A DNA stretch of 5,424 bases from positions 1-5,424 of the forward strand of contig CAZMLU010000086.1 of assembly GCA_964567295.1 (NCBI GenBank), given 5' to 3'. The position numbers and the translations under genes were made by a program. The stretch comes from SLJK01 sp964567295. GTDB taxonomy: Bacteria > Bacillota > Dethiobacteria > DTU022 > UBA8154. The notes beneath the pieces were generated by a model. The model had not been told where the DNA came from. It saw only the letters and a program-made list of their open reading frames with translations, and searched no databases. This document shows, in pieces, positions 1 through 5,282 of the stretch. Positions within the stretch are counted from its first letter, which is position 1. Each line of letters begins with the position of its first letter.

Positions 1-884
1 TAGTGCACATAGCAGACCGCAACAACCTGCGCTTCAGCAATGGCATGATCTATCTCATCTTAAAATATACAGTCCTCTGGGATCTATGGACGTTGAAAAT
101 GCTGGATGATTGGCAGTTCAGCTGCGGTAAGTCGGTGCGCTCCTGGTTTGAGGCAGTGGGTGAAGTGGAGGCCTTGTCCAGCCTGGCAGGGCTTTACCAC
201 GATAACCGGCATTGGGTTTTCCCCTGGGTTCGCGCCGGTGCCCCTACGCTGCAGTCCGAGAACCTGGCCCATCCTCTTATAGCCCCCCTAGAAAGAGTAG
301 GTAACCATATTTCCCTCTCGGGGCCGAGCCGCTTTTTCATTATCACAGGCTCTAATATGTCGGGGAAAAGTACTTTTTTACGCACCACCGGTATCAACCT
401 GGTGCTGGCTTATGCGGGAGCACCAGTCTGCGCCGAAAATTTAGACTGTTCTTTGATGGAGATCTATTCCAAGATGCAGATTCACGACAACCTAGAAGAA
501 CGTGTTTCTACCTTTTATAGCGAGCTCAAACGCATAAAGATGATCCTGGATGCGGCTCAAAGCGGTGCGCCGCTGCTCATCCTGCTGGATGAAATTTTCA
601 GGGGCACCAATCCCCGTGACCGTATTTTTGCCACGCGGAATATTATCAGTCAGCTGCAAAAGCTGAATGTCATCGGCCTTGTTACCACCCACGACCATGA
701 GCTGGCCGAGCTTGAAAAAGAATACAACGCTTCTATCATCAATTACCATTTTACCGATGAGATTCGCGATGGTGAGATGTATTTTGATTATAAGATTAAG
801 CCCGGTATTGCCCAATCAGGCAATGCTGTGACCTTAATGAAAATGATAGGAATTGAAGTGGCAGAAGGAGAACCCCAATGTTAA
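1..884 (+). CDS. MutS-family (MutS-like) ATPase, C-terminal part, 5' end outside window
   Basis: This is the ABC-type ATPase domain of a MutS-related protein. The frame is open to the left edge. The GTG at position 3 has no visible ribosome binding site, so the gene surely starts upstream and only about 293 residues are seen. Counting from that GTG, the Walker A is GSNMSGKST (116-124), the signature region is ERVSTFYSEL (166-175), the Walker B is LLILLDEIFRGTNP (191-204, D196/E197) and the H-loop is TTHDHEL (228-234). The segment before Walker A (around 55-95, EALSSLAGLYHDNRHWVFPWV then HPL) and the ending SGNAVTLMKMIGIE are typical of the roughly 600-aa MutS-like proteins of Firmicutes and Bacteroidota, which lack the MutS1 mismatch-recognition domain. 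The family is assumed to act on DNA, but its role is poorly known. All ATPase residues are present, so it is probably active. It is followed by a 337-bp gap and is unlikely to be co-transcribed with the PBP gene. Confidence 0.88.
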   Translation, partial: VHIADRNNLRFSNGMIYLILKYTVLWDLWTLKMLDDWQFSCGKSVRSWFEAVGEVEALSSLAGLYHDNRHWVFPWVRAGAPTLQSENLAHPLIAPLERVGNHISLSGPSRFFIITGSNMSGKSTFLRTTGINLVLAYAGAPVCAENLDCSLMEIYSKMQIHDNLEERVSTFYSELKRIKMILDAAQSGAPLLILLDEIFRGTNPRDRIFATRNIISQLQKLNVIGLVTTHDHELAELEKEYNASIINYHFTDEIRDGEMYFDYKIKPGIAQSGNAVTLMKMIGIEVAEGEPQC

Positions 885-1126
885 GTTAGGCGCAGTGAGA
901 ATGATAAGAATGGCTACAGATAAGGTTACAGCCCCTTTCCAGAAATCAAAACTGCGGTCCAAGATGAAGTATAGAACGAATAAGGGCATAACAATATATC
1001 GCGTCTGGATCTATTAATCCTGTCTTCCCTGCTTTCCTTCACCGATTATTCGTGACTGAAATTCGGAATTTTAAAAGGGTATAAAAGATTATTATAGAAA
1101 TGTAAAAATGTGAAGATCAGCAAAAC

Positions 1127-1157
1127 AAAGCAAGTGTGTATTCCAGCACTTGTTTTT
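1127..1157 (+). terminator. weak rho-independent terminator-like stem-loop
   Basis: The arms AAAGCAAGTG (1127-1136) and CACTTGTTTT (1147-1156) form a 10-bp stem with one G-T pair and a 10-nt loop. The right arm ends in a T run (1153-1157). The stem is A/T-rich and sits 243 bp after the MutS-like stop codon, so it is a weak candidate. The complementary A run on the left means it could work in either direction. If it is active, the PBP promoter must lie between it and 1221, or the stem acts as an attenuator. Confidence 0.35.
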
Positions 1158-1207
1158 GCATTTCCACAATTGTCAGCGGGAACAGTGAAGCGTAAGGGGT
1201 AAAGGGT

Positions 1208-1214
1208 AAGGAGG
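1208..1214 (+). promoter_or_regulatory. ribosome binding site of the PBP gene
   Basis: AAGGAGG is a near-perfect Shine-Dalgarno sequence with 7 nt to the ATG at 1222, which fixes that start. The preceding 1193-1211 is a GGGTAA-type near-repeat, so part of the leader is G/A-rich and probably unstructured. Confidence 0.85.
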
Positions 1215-1221
1215 ATTAAGC

Positions 1222-3888
1222 ATGCCCGAAAGCAAGAAAAAACGAACGATTAAAAAATCGAGTAAAGGTAGACAGAAACGAAGTTTAATGAGGAAGGTGA
1301 TTTTTTTTGCCCTGATTTTGGGCTTTGCTTCTCTGGTAGTGGGTGTTGGAGTTGCATTTTCAATGGTCTATGCGGTGGCTCAAAAGGCTCCGGAATTTAA
1401 TCCCGATGAACTTCAGCCCTCGCTAACCTCCAATATATACGACGGTGAAGGCGAAGAGCTGACATCGGTGCACGGGGAAGAAAACCGCTTAGAGATCTCT
1501 CTCCAGGAGCTTCCTGACCATGTGCTGGATGCTTTCATCGCCGTGGAAGACCGGCGCTTTTATGACCATTCCGGGGTTGACCTTTATGCGCTGGGAAGAG
1601 CTCTCTGGGTCAACCTACAGCATTGGAATTTAAGGGAACAGGGAGGCAGCACCATTACCCAGCAGCTGGCCAGAAACGCCTTTCTCACGTCGGAACAGAC
1701 CCTGTCACGTAAGATCCAGGAGGCTTATCTTGCCTTGCAAATGGAAAGATATTACGCGAAAGAGGAAATACTAGAGAAGTACCTGAATCATATCTATTTC
1801 GGCGGAGGAGCTTACGGGGTAGAAGCCGCTGCCCTTACTTATTTCGAAAAAAGCGCCTCTGATCTTTCCGTGGCGGAAGCGGCTTTACTGGCGGGAATCA
1901 TACGCTCGCCCACCCATTATTCCCCATTTGAAAGCCAGGATTATGCTTACGGAAGGCAGCAGCTGGTTCTTTCCTTGATGAGAGATAGCGATTTCATTGG
2001 AGAAGAAACATGGGAAGAGGCAAGGGAAGAAGAGGCAGAGATAGTTGAAAAGCCCGATGTGGAGCGCTATCCATATCCTTATTACATTGATTACGTCATT
2101 CACCGGGAGCTGGTGGATATCTTGGCCGAGGAAGGCCTCTACGGGAGCAAAGAAGCAGCCTATGAAGCTATCTATAACGATGGCCTCCAGGTTTATACTG
2201 TTCTTCAGCCGGAGATTCAGGGCGCCGTGGAAGAAGTGCTTGAAAACGATGAACTCTACCCGGAAAACTGGAGAGTAGAATCGGAATACCTGGAGCGTTT
2301 AAAAGAAGATTCCGGTTACAAGGATTATCCTGAAAAATATTTGAGCGAAGACGGCGTACCCCAACCCCAGTCGGCGGCAGTGGTAGCAGACCCAACCACT
2401 GGGGCTCTTAAGGCATTGGTCGGGGGACGTGATTATGGCGATGATAACCGCTCTCTTCGTTATCTGAGCCCTCGCCAGCCGGGATCTGCCATAAAGCCGC
2501 TCTTTGCATATGTGCCTGCCATGGAAGAAGCAGACGCTGGTCCGGCCACGGTGATTGATGATTCTCCTTTAGCCCGGGGAGACTGGGCACCGGAAAATTT
2601 TGACCGTAGATTTCGAGGGTTAACCACTGTTCGTGAAGCTCTGGTGGACTCTGTAAATGTTCCGGCAGTGAAGATATTTGACGACATAAATCCGGAAAGG
2701 GGAGTGACCTATGGGGAAAGGATGGGTCTCTCCAACCTCCATCCAGAAGACGCCACGCTGGCATCTGTCCTGGGGGGAATGACCCACGGAACTTCAGCTA
2801 TGGAGATGGTCCAGGCCTTTTCGGTGCTGGCTAATGAGGGTGTGAAAGTGGAACACTATGCCATAGAAAGGATTGAAGACCGGCAGGGTCAGATTATTTA
2901 TGAGAACCAGCGGGAACTTGAGGAAGTGTTATCCCCAGAGACATCCTATCTTATCAATGATATCCTGGTAGATGTGACAAGATACGGTACGGCAGAAAAC
3001 CTGGAAGCGGGTCAGACCGTGGCGGCTAAAACCGGCACTACCAGCGATAATCGGGACGCCTGGTTGGTAACCTATTCGCCCGACTTCACCATTTCTTTCT
3101 GGATGGGCCATGATGTGCAGCGTCTGGGTCGCATCGAGGGAGGGAGCTCAACCACCATTCCATTCATGAATGCACTTCTTCCCGCGGTGGAGGAGAGAAC
3201 TCCTGCTTCTGAATTTGAAAGGCCGGAAGGGATCAGCGGTCCGATTGAAATCTGCAGTAAGTCGGGCTTAAACCCGGGGGATGATTGTCCGGAGGATGCC
3301 ATAACAATAGAAATATTTCCCCAAGATGCCGTTCCCACGGAAACATGTGATCTGCATGTAGAAGTGGAAGCATGCGGAGATAGCGGTTTGCTGGTTGGTC
3401 CTTACTGCCCGGAGGAAGAAATTGAAGAAGAATCATTCCTGGATAGACCTGATTACGAGACGACCGATGAACGCTGGAGAGCCGGTGCGGGTAGGAAGCC
3501 GGAAGATGCAGGCGAGATGCCCCCTGAAGAAGAGTGCGATGTGCATACCGAAATACCGCCTTCCCAGCTGCTGGAACTATTAATTAGAGCAAGCGGGGAC
3601 CCTCCTTCTGTGGATGTCAGGTGGGTGGAAGTAGAGGATTTCGATGCAGAAGAACATGTTGATAATTTTGAGTTATCAAGAAAAGAAGCAGGTGCGGAAG
3701 ATTTTGATATGCGGCTCGAGCTACCGCCCGATGAGAGGGCATACCTTGATGAGGATGTGGAGCCCGGGCGGGAATATATCTACCGTATAGAGTTCACAGG
3801 CCCGGATGATAAGACGAAACAGGTAGAAAGATCTGTGCCAGTGCCGGAAGCGGATGATCCTGAAGAAGAAAACAGAAAGGATGATTGA
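1222..3888 (+). CDS. bifunctional peptidoglycan synthase, PBP1A-type (glycosyltransferase/transpeptidase), with Cys-motif and FnIII-like tail
   Basis: A class A penicillin-binding protein of 888 aa that polymerises lipid II and cross-links peptidoglycan on the outer face of the membrane. The N-terminus is Lys/Arg-rich and cytoplasmic (1-24), followed by one membrane anchor (about 25-53). The GT51 glycosyltransferase domain (about 66-250) has EDRRFYDHSG (catalytic Glu 109), GGSTITQQLARN (141-152) and a KIQEAYLALQME stretch. The transpeptidase domain (about 380-650) has the active-site SAIK (Ser422, Lys425), SVN (477-479) and KTGT (603-606), all intact. The tail (670-888) is longer than the catalytic core needs. 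It contains two Cys motifs (C678/C689/C709 and C718/C729/C772), then a fibronectin-III-like segment (about 795-876, NFELSRKEAG...GREYIYRIEF) and an acidic end. All six cysteines of the protein lie in this tail. The family is certain; the domain assignment of the tail is by pattern only. The start is fixed by AAGGAGG 7 nt upstream. Confidence 0.95.
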   Translation: MPESKKKRTIKKSSKGRQKRSLMRKVIFFALILGFASLVVGVGVAFSMVYAVAQKAPEFNPDELQPSLTSNIYDGEGEELTSVHGEENRLEISLQELPDHVLDAFIAVEDRRFYDHSGVDLYALGRALWVNLQHWNLREQGGSTITQQLARNAFLTSEQTLSRKIQEAYLALQMERYYAKEEILEKYLNHIYFGGGAYGVEAAALTYFEKSASDLSVAEAALLAGIIRSPTHYSPFESQDYAYGRQQLVLSLMRDSDFIGEETWEEAREEEAEIVEKPDVERYPYPYYIDYVIHRELVDILAEEGLYGSKEAAYEAIYNDGLQVYTVLQPEIQGAVEEVLENDELYPENWRVESEYLERLKEDSGYKDYPEKYLSEDGVPQPQSAAVVADPTTGALKALVGGRDYGDDNRSLRYLSPRQPGSAIKPLFAYVPAMEEADAGPATVIDDSPLARGDWAPENFDRRFRGLTTVREALVDSVNVPAVKIFDDINPERGVTYGERMGLSNLHPEDATLASVLGGMTHGTSAMEMVQAFSVLANEGVKVEHYAIERIEDRQGQIIYENQRELEEVLSPETSYLINDILVDVTRYGTAENLEAGQTVAAKTGTTSDNRDAWLVTYSPDFTISFWMGHDVQRLGRIEGGSSTTIPFMNALLPAVEERTPASEFERPEGISGPIEICSKSGLNPGDDCPEDAITIEIFPQDAVPTETCDLHVEVEACGDSGLLVGPYCPEEEIEEESFLDRPDYETTDERWRAGAGRKPEDAGEMPPEEECDVHTEIPPSQLLELLIRASGDPPSVDVRWVEVEDFDAEEHVDNFELSRKEAGAEDFDMRLELPPDERAYLDEDVEPGREYIYRIEFTGPDDKTKQVERSVPVPEADDPEEENRKDD

Positions 3889-3913
3889 GCAAATTAAACA
3901 AAGCAAACAAAGT

Positions 3914-3945
3914 AAAAAAGGAGGAAAACAAATTATGCTCCGTTA
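3914..3945 (+). repeat. direct repeat copy 1: displaced start region of the downstream 88-aa gene
   Basis: Bases 3914-3945 match 4887-4918 with one mismatch (T3939 against C4912), at a constant offset of 973 bp. The first 24 bases, six A's through the ATG, are identical. Similarity stops sharply on both sides. Copy 2 is the working ribosome binding site and first codons of the 88-aa gene. Copy 1 encodes the same start but is cut off by a stop codon after four codons. This looks like a fossil or duplicated gene start rather than chance, because it spans A run, Shine-Dalgarno, spacer, ATG and codons alike. Confidence 0.85.
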
Positions 3946-3949
3946 TTGA
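3935..3949 (+). other. four-codon mini-ORF (MLRY-stop) behind a strong ribosome binding site
   Basis: AAGGAGG at 3918-3924 stands 10 nt before ATG 3935, giving Met-Leu-Arg-Tyr and then TGA at 3947-3949. The TGA overlaps the next ATG (TGATG, 3947-3951), which is in frame with the lipoprotein. Ribosomes loaded here could restart on the lipoprotein frame. It may be only the remnant of the duplicated gene start (compare MPRY at 4908). Whether it is translated is unknown. Confidence 0.5.
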
Positions 3950-3958
3950 TGGAGAAAG

Positions 3959-3966
3959 AAAGGGGG
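3959..3966 (+). promoter_or_regulatory. ribosome binding site chosen for the lipoprotein gene
   Basis: AAAGGGGG lies 6 nt before ATG 3973 and 12 nt before ATG 3979. It favours 3973 over the in-frame TTG 3946 and ATG 3949, whose nearest good Shine-Dalgarno (3918-3924) is more than 20 nt away. Those upstream starts would work only by translational coupling from the mini-ORF. Confidence 0.5.
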
Positions 3967-3972
3967 TATAGT

Positions 3973-4608
3973 ATGATAATGGCCCGGAATCACAATAATG
4001 GAAGAAATAGATTTCTGCCAATTATGGTTTCCCTGTTTTTATTAACAGTGCTATTTTCGGCAATCGCGTGTGAGAAAGTTGAAGAAAAACCAGTACAACT
4101 TTCCTGGGGTATACCCGAAGGTAAAGAGTTGTTTGAAGGAGCTGTCATGCAACCTGAAGGAGAAGAACTGGAATATTTGGAAGACCAGGTCCTGGAATTA
4201 ACCTGGCACAAAAACGAAAGCTATGTATTGCCATTCAGCGCTTTCTCAGACCAGGAAGTCAAGGGGGTCAGGTATATCGGAGCAGGGATACCCAAAGGTG
4301 CTCAGCTGGAGTGGAAAGATCCCTGGGAAGTGGAATGGTTCCCCTTCGAAGCCCTTCCCGAGGAAAAGGTAAAGGCTGAGATTGCGGATGTAAACGGCTT
4401 TCTTAATGTGGAATTTGGTCCTCCCGAAGGTGCTGATTTTGAAGAAGGGATGACACGACTGGCCTGGTTCAGGATCACACCCAAAGAAGAGGGGGATTTT
4501 GAACTCACGGTACAGGGCAGCCAAATAACTGAAGACAACGAGGAGATTTTCATGGAGGAGGTTACCAATGAGATAGAAGCCCGGGTCACAGTGATCGAGG
4601 CGCCCTGA
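3973..4608 (+). CDS. acidic membrane lipoprotein of unknown function
   Basis: I do not recognise this 211-aa protein. Its N-terminus is a lipoprotein-type signal: a basic region (RNHNNGRNR, 5-13), a hydrophobic core (about 14-32) and a lipobox-like SAIAC ending at Cys33. Residue -3 is Ala rather than the usual Leu, so lipid attachment is likely but not certain. The mature part (about 179 aa) is rich in Glu and Asp and looks all-beta. Its end (RLAWFRITPKEEGDFELTV ... EIEARVTVIE) resembles the last strands of cohesin- or Ig-like domains; this is a weak pattern match. No catalytic motif is visible. Start choices are TTG 3946, ATG 3949, ATG 3973 and ATG 3979. I prefer 3973 for its AAAGGGGG site and because it leaves a normal signal peptide; starts at 3946/3949 would add 8-9 residues. 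It begins 84 bp after the PBP gene in the same direction and is probably co-transcribed with it. It lies wholly between the two 32-bp repeats. Confidence 0.75.
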   Translation: MIMARNHNNGRNRFLPIMVSLFLLTVLFSAIACEKVEEKPVQLSWGIPEGKELFEGAVMQPEGEELEYLEDQVLELTWHKNESYVLPFSAFSDQEVKGVRYIGAGIPKGAQLEWKDPWEVEWFPFEALPEEKVKAEIADVNGFLNVEFGPPEGADFEEGMTRLAWFRITPKEEGDFELTVQGSQITEDNEEIFMEEVTNEIEARVTVIEAP

Positions 4609-4616
4609 GCTCTGAG

Positions 4617-4632
4617 TTATTTCTAGAAATAA
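4617..4632. repeat. perfect 16-bp palindrome
   Basis: TTATTTCTAGAAATAA equals its own reverse complement. It lies 8 bp after the lipoprotein stop and directly beside the structured element. With no loop it is a poor hairpin, so it could be a dimeric protein site, or the U-rich end of a minus-strand transcript (read on the minus strand, GGGG TTTT ATTTCT). Confidence 0.5.
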
Positions 4633-4635
4633 AAC

Positions 4636-4803
4636 CCCGTCGTGCCGCCCGCTTATTGCCCTTGAAGCAAGTCCACCAAGTGGGAATCCTCTTGCGTGCT
4701 TTGCAAGTCCCTCTTGAGAGGGCAGGTGCGCCACACCCAAAGCCGGATTCCCTTTCGCCAATATGTCCCCCAAGGTCAATAAGTTTTGGCGTACACGACA
4801 GGG
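4636..4803 (-). ncRNA. candidate structured RNA (rod-shaped, 6S-RNA-like architecture), strand uncertain
   Basis: The two halves pair over almost their whole length, with arms in strict nested order: CCC+GTCGTG (4636-4644) with CACGAC (4794-4799) and GGG (4801-4803), one bulged base; CGCC (4646-4649) with GGCG (4788-4791); CTTATTG (4652-4658) with CAATAAG (4777-4783); CCTTG (4660-4664) with CAAGG (4771-4775); then unpaired sides of 17 and 18 nt; then GGGAATCC (4682-4689) with GGATTCCC (4745-4752). The apical part can form small hairpins (CCCTC/GAGGG at 4709-4722, GGTG/CACC at 4725-4737) or pair GCTTTG (4698-4703) with CAAAGC (4738-4743). A closing stem, a central bubble and an apical stem over about 170 nt is the layout of 6S RNA, but I do not recognise conserved 6S sequence. 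Minus is preferred because of a promoter at 4866-4838 and a T-rich stretch after the closing stem. Alternatives are a MITE-like repeat or an untranslated-region structure. Confidence 0.5.
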
Positions 4804-4837
4804 TTGTTCAAGCTTTTAGCTTCATCTATTTGACTTA

Positions 4838-4866
4838 ATTTTATAATATTCTATCTTTATTTTCAA
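4838..4866 (-). promoter_or_regulatory. candidate sigma-70-type promoter for the structured RNA
   Basis: Read on the minus strand: TTGAAA (4866-4861), a 17-nt spacer, then TAAAAT (4843-4838). Each box is close to consensus. Transcription would start near 4831 and enter the structured element about 28 nt later. The region is A/T-rich, so a chance match is possible. Confidence 0.4.
4842..4847 (+). promoter_or_regulatory. possible -10 box for the 88-aa gene
   Basis: A perfect TATAAT on the plus strand, 61 nt before the ATG at 4908. The hexamer 17 nt upstream is GCTTCA, a poor -35, and TTGACT at 4830-4835 is too close to serve as one. It overlaps the minus-strand -10, so the two promoters could exclude each other. 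Confidence 0.3.
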
Positions 4867-4886
4867 GGGCGGTATAAAAAAGATCC

Positions 4887-4918
4887 AAAAAAGGAGGAAA
4901 ACAAATTATGCCCCGTTA
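4887..4918 (+). repeat. direct repeat copy 2: ribosome binding site and first codons of the 88-aa gene
   Basis: This copy matches 3914-3945 with a single mismatch. It contains AAGGAGG (4891-4897), a 10-nt spacer, the ATG at 4908 and the codons that follow (MPRY). It leads into a complete gene, so it is probably the original of the two. Confidence 0.85.
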
Positions 4919-5174
4919 CCAATTCCAAGCGCCTCATAACCTGAGCAGAGAACAGGTTAAGGAAAGGGTAAAACATTTTTCCGAGAAGTATAGCGCAAGC
5001 CTGGAATGGAAAAAAGAAAATGAAGGACACTTTTCCGGGCAGCATAAGGGGATATCTGTTTCAGGAGTATTTACCATATTTGACAAGGAGGTTGATGTTT
5101 CCCTTAATTTACCTTTGATGGCGATGCCCTTTAAGTCCAGGATTAAAGAGGAAGTTATCAAAGAGCTCGGTTAG
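4908..5174 (+). CDS. polyhydroxyalkanoic acid system (PHA_gran_rgn-like) family protein
   Basis: An 88-aa soluble protein with no signal peptide or membrane segment. Its layout fits the small PHA_gran_rgn family (about 90 aa, named for genes near polyhydroxyalkanoate synthesis). It has an N-terminal PHNLSREQVKERVKHFSEKY helix (9-28), then strands around LEWKKENEGHFSG (32-44), GISVSGVFTIFDKEVDVSLNL (48-68), and a closing amphipathic helix LPLMAMPFKSRIKEEVIKEL (68-87). The G(I/V)xVSG and K-x-x-I-x-x-E elements are what I recall of the family; this is pattern recognition, not a search. The biochemical role of the family is unclear, and no PHA synthase or phasin gene is visible here. The start is fixed by AAGGAGG 10 nt upstream. 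The gene is preceded by the structured element and its initiation region is duplicated ahead of the lipoprotein gene. Confidence 0.7.
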   Translation: MPRYQFQAPHNLSREQVKERVKHFSEKYSASLEWKKENEGHFSGQHKGISVSGVFTIFDKEVDVSLNLPLMAMPFKSRIKEEVIKELG

Positions 5175-5190
5175 TTGGCGGTAATCTCGC

Positions 5191-5219
5191 TTGCTCTGTG
5201 TTGCGAGGCATATTATAAT
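5191..5219 (+). promoter_or_regulatory. candidate promoter of the TspO-like gene
   Basis: TTGCTC (5191-5196), a 17-nt spacer and a perfect TATAAT (5214-5219). The -35 is only half matched. The 5-bp inverted repeat CTCGC (5186-5190) / GCGAG (5203-5207) overlaps it and could be an operator, though this is weak. Transcription would begin near 5226, leaving a leader of about 57 nt before ATG 5283. Confidence 0.45.
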
Positions 5220-5282
5220 GAATGAAATGGGAATGAAAGTAAACCCGCGAGGGGGAGTGGAAAACTACGGGTGAGCGTAAAA

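Larger units (their letters stand above)
885..1221. other. intergenic region between the MutS-like gene and the PBP gene
   Basis: The 337 bp carry no credible gene; every frame is broken by stops. Visible items are a weak stem-loop at 1127-1156, a possible -10 box TATAAA at 1080-1085 without a good -35, a 7-bp inverted repeat (CGAATAA 977-983 and TTATTCG 1046-1052, 62 nt apart) that is probably chance, and the PBP ribosome binding site near the right end. No tRNA, riboswitch or mobile element is recognised. The PBP promoter should lie here but cannot be placed with confidence. Confidence 0.6.
4609..4886. other. intergenic region holding a long inverted-repeat element and facing promoter boxes
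   Basis: The 278 bp between the lipoprotein stop and the second 32-bp repeat carry no convincing gene. They hold a perfect 16-bp palindrome (4617-4632), a large foldable element (4636-4803), a small hairpin (AAGCT 4810-4814 / AGCTT 4818-4822) and an A/T-rich block (4825-4863) with possible -10 boxes on both strands. Short open frames crossing this block do not look like proteins. Confidence 0.6.

Noticed and set aside
492..815. Minus-strand open frame of 107 codons inside the MutS-like gene
   Set aside because: It is the complement of the strongly conserved ATPase motifs and shows no recognisable protein features.
977..1052. 7-bp inverted repeat CGAATAA / TTATTCG
   Set aside because: The arms are 62 nt apart with no supporting structure between them, which is expected by chance in an A/T-rich gap.
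2408..2764. Minus-strand open frame of 118 codons inside the PBP gene
   Set aside because: It lies opposite the transpeptidase active-site region; the plus-strand frame is beyond doubt.
4246..4779. Minus-strand open frame of 177 codons
   Set aside because: It runs antisense through most of the lipoprotein gene and half of the structured element, has no ribosome binding site evident, and its translation shows no protein-like pattern; the lipoprotein frame has a signal peptide and fits far better.
4636..4803. Integron attC site or MITE
   Set aside because: No attC core sites (GTTRRRY / RYYYAAC) are present at the ends, and no target-site duplication is seen directly flanking the element; the MITE option cannot be fully excluded without a genome search.
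4636..4803. Known riboswitch, T-box, SRP RNA or tmRNA
   Set aside because: None of the conserved cores I know (such as the T-box GGGTGG stretch, the SRP GGAAGG-type loop, or cobalamin and FMN boxes) is visible on either strand.
4656..4838. Plus-strand open frame of 60 codons in the gap
   Set aside because: It lies within the inverted-repeat element; its codons are explained by the paired arms and no ribosome binding site precedes it.
5218..5274. 18-codon ORF (MNEMGMK...) before the TspO-like gene
   Set aside because: Its ATG overlaps the -10 box, so it would lie upstream of the predicted transcript start, and it has no ribosome binding site.
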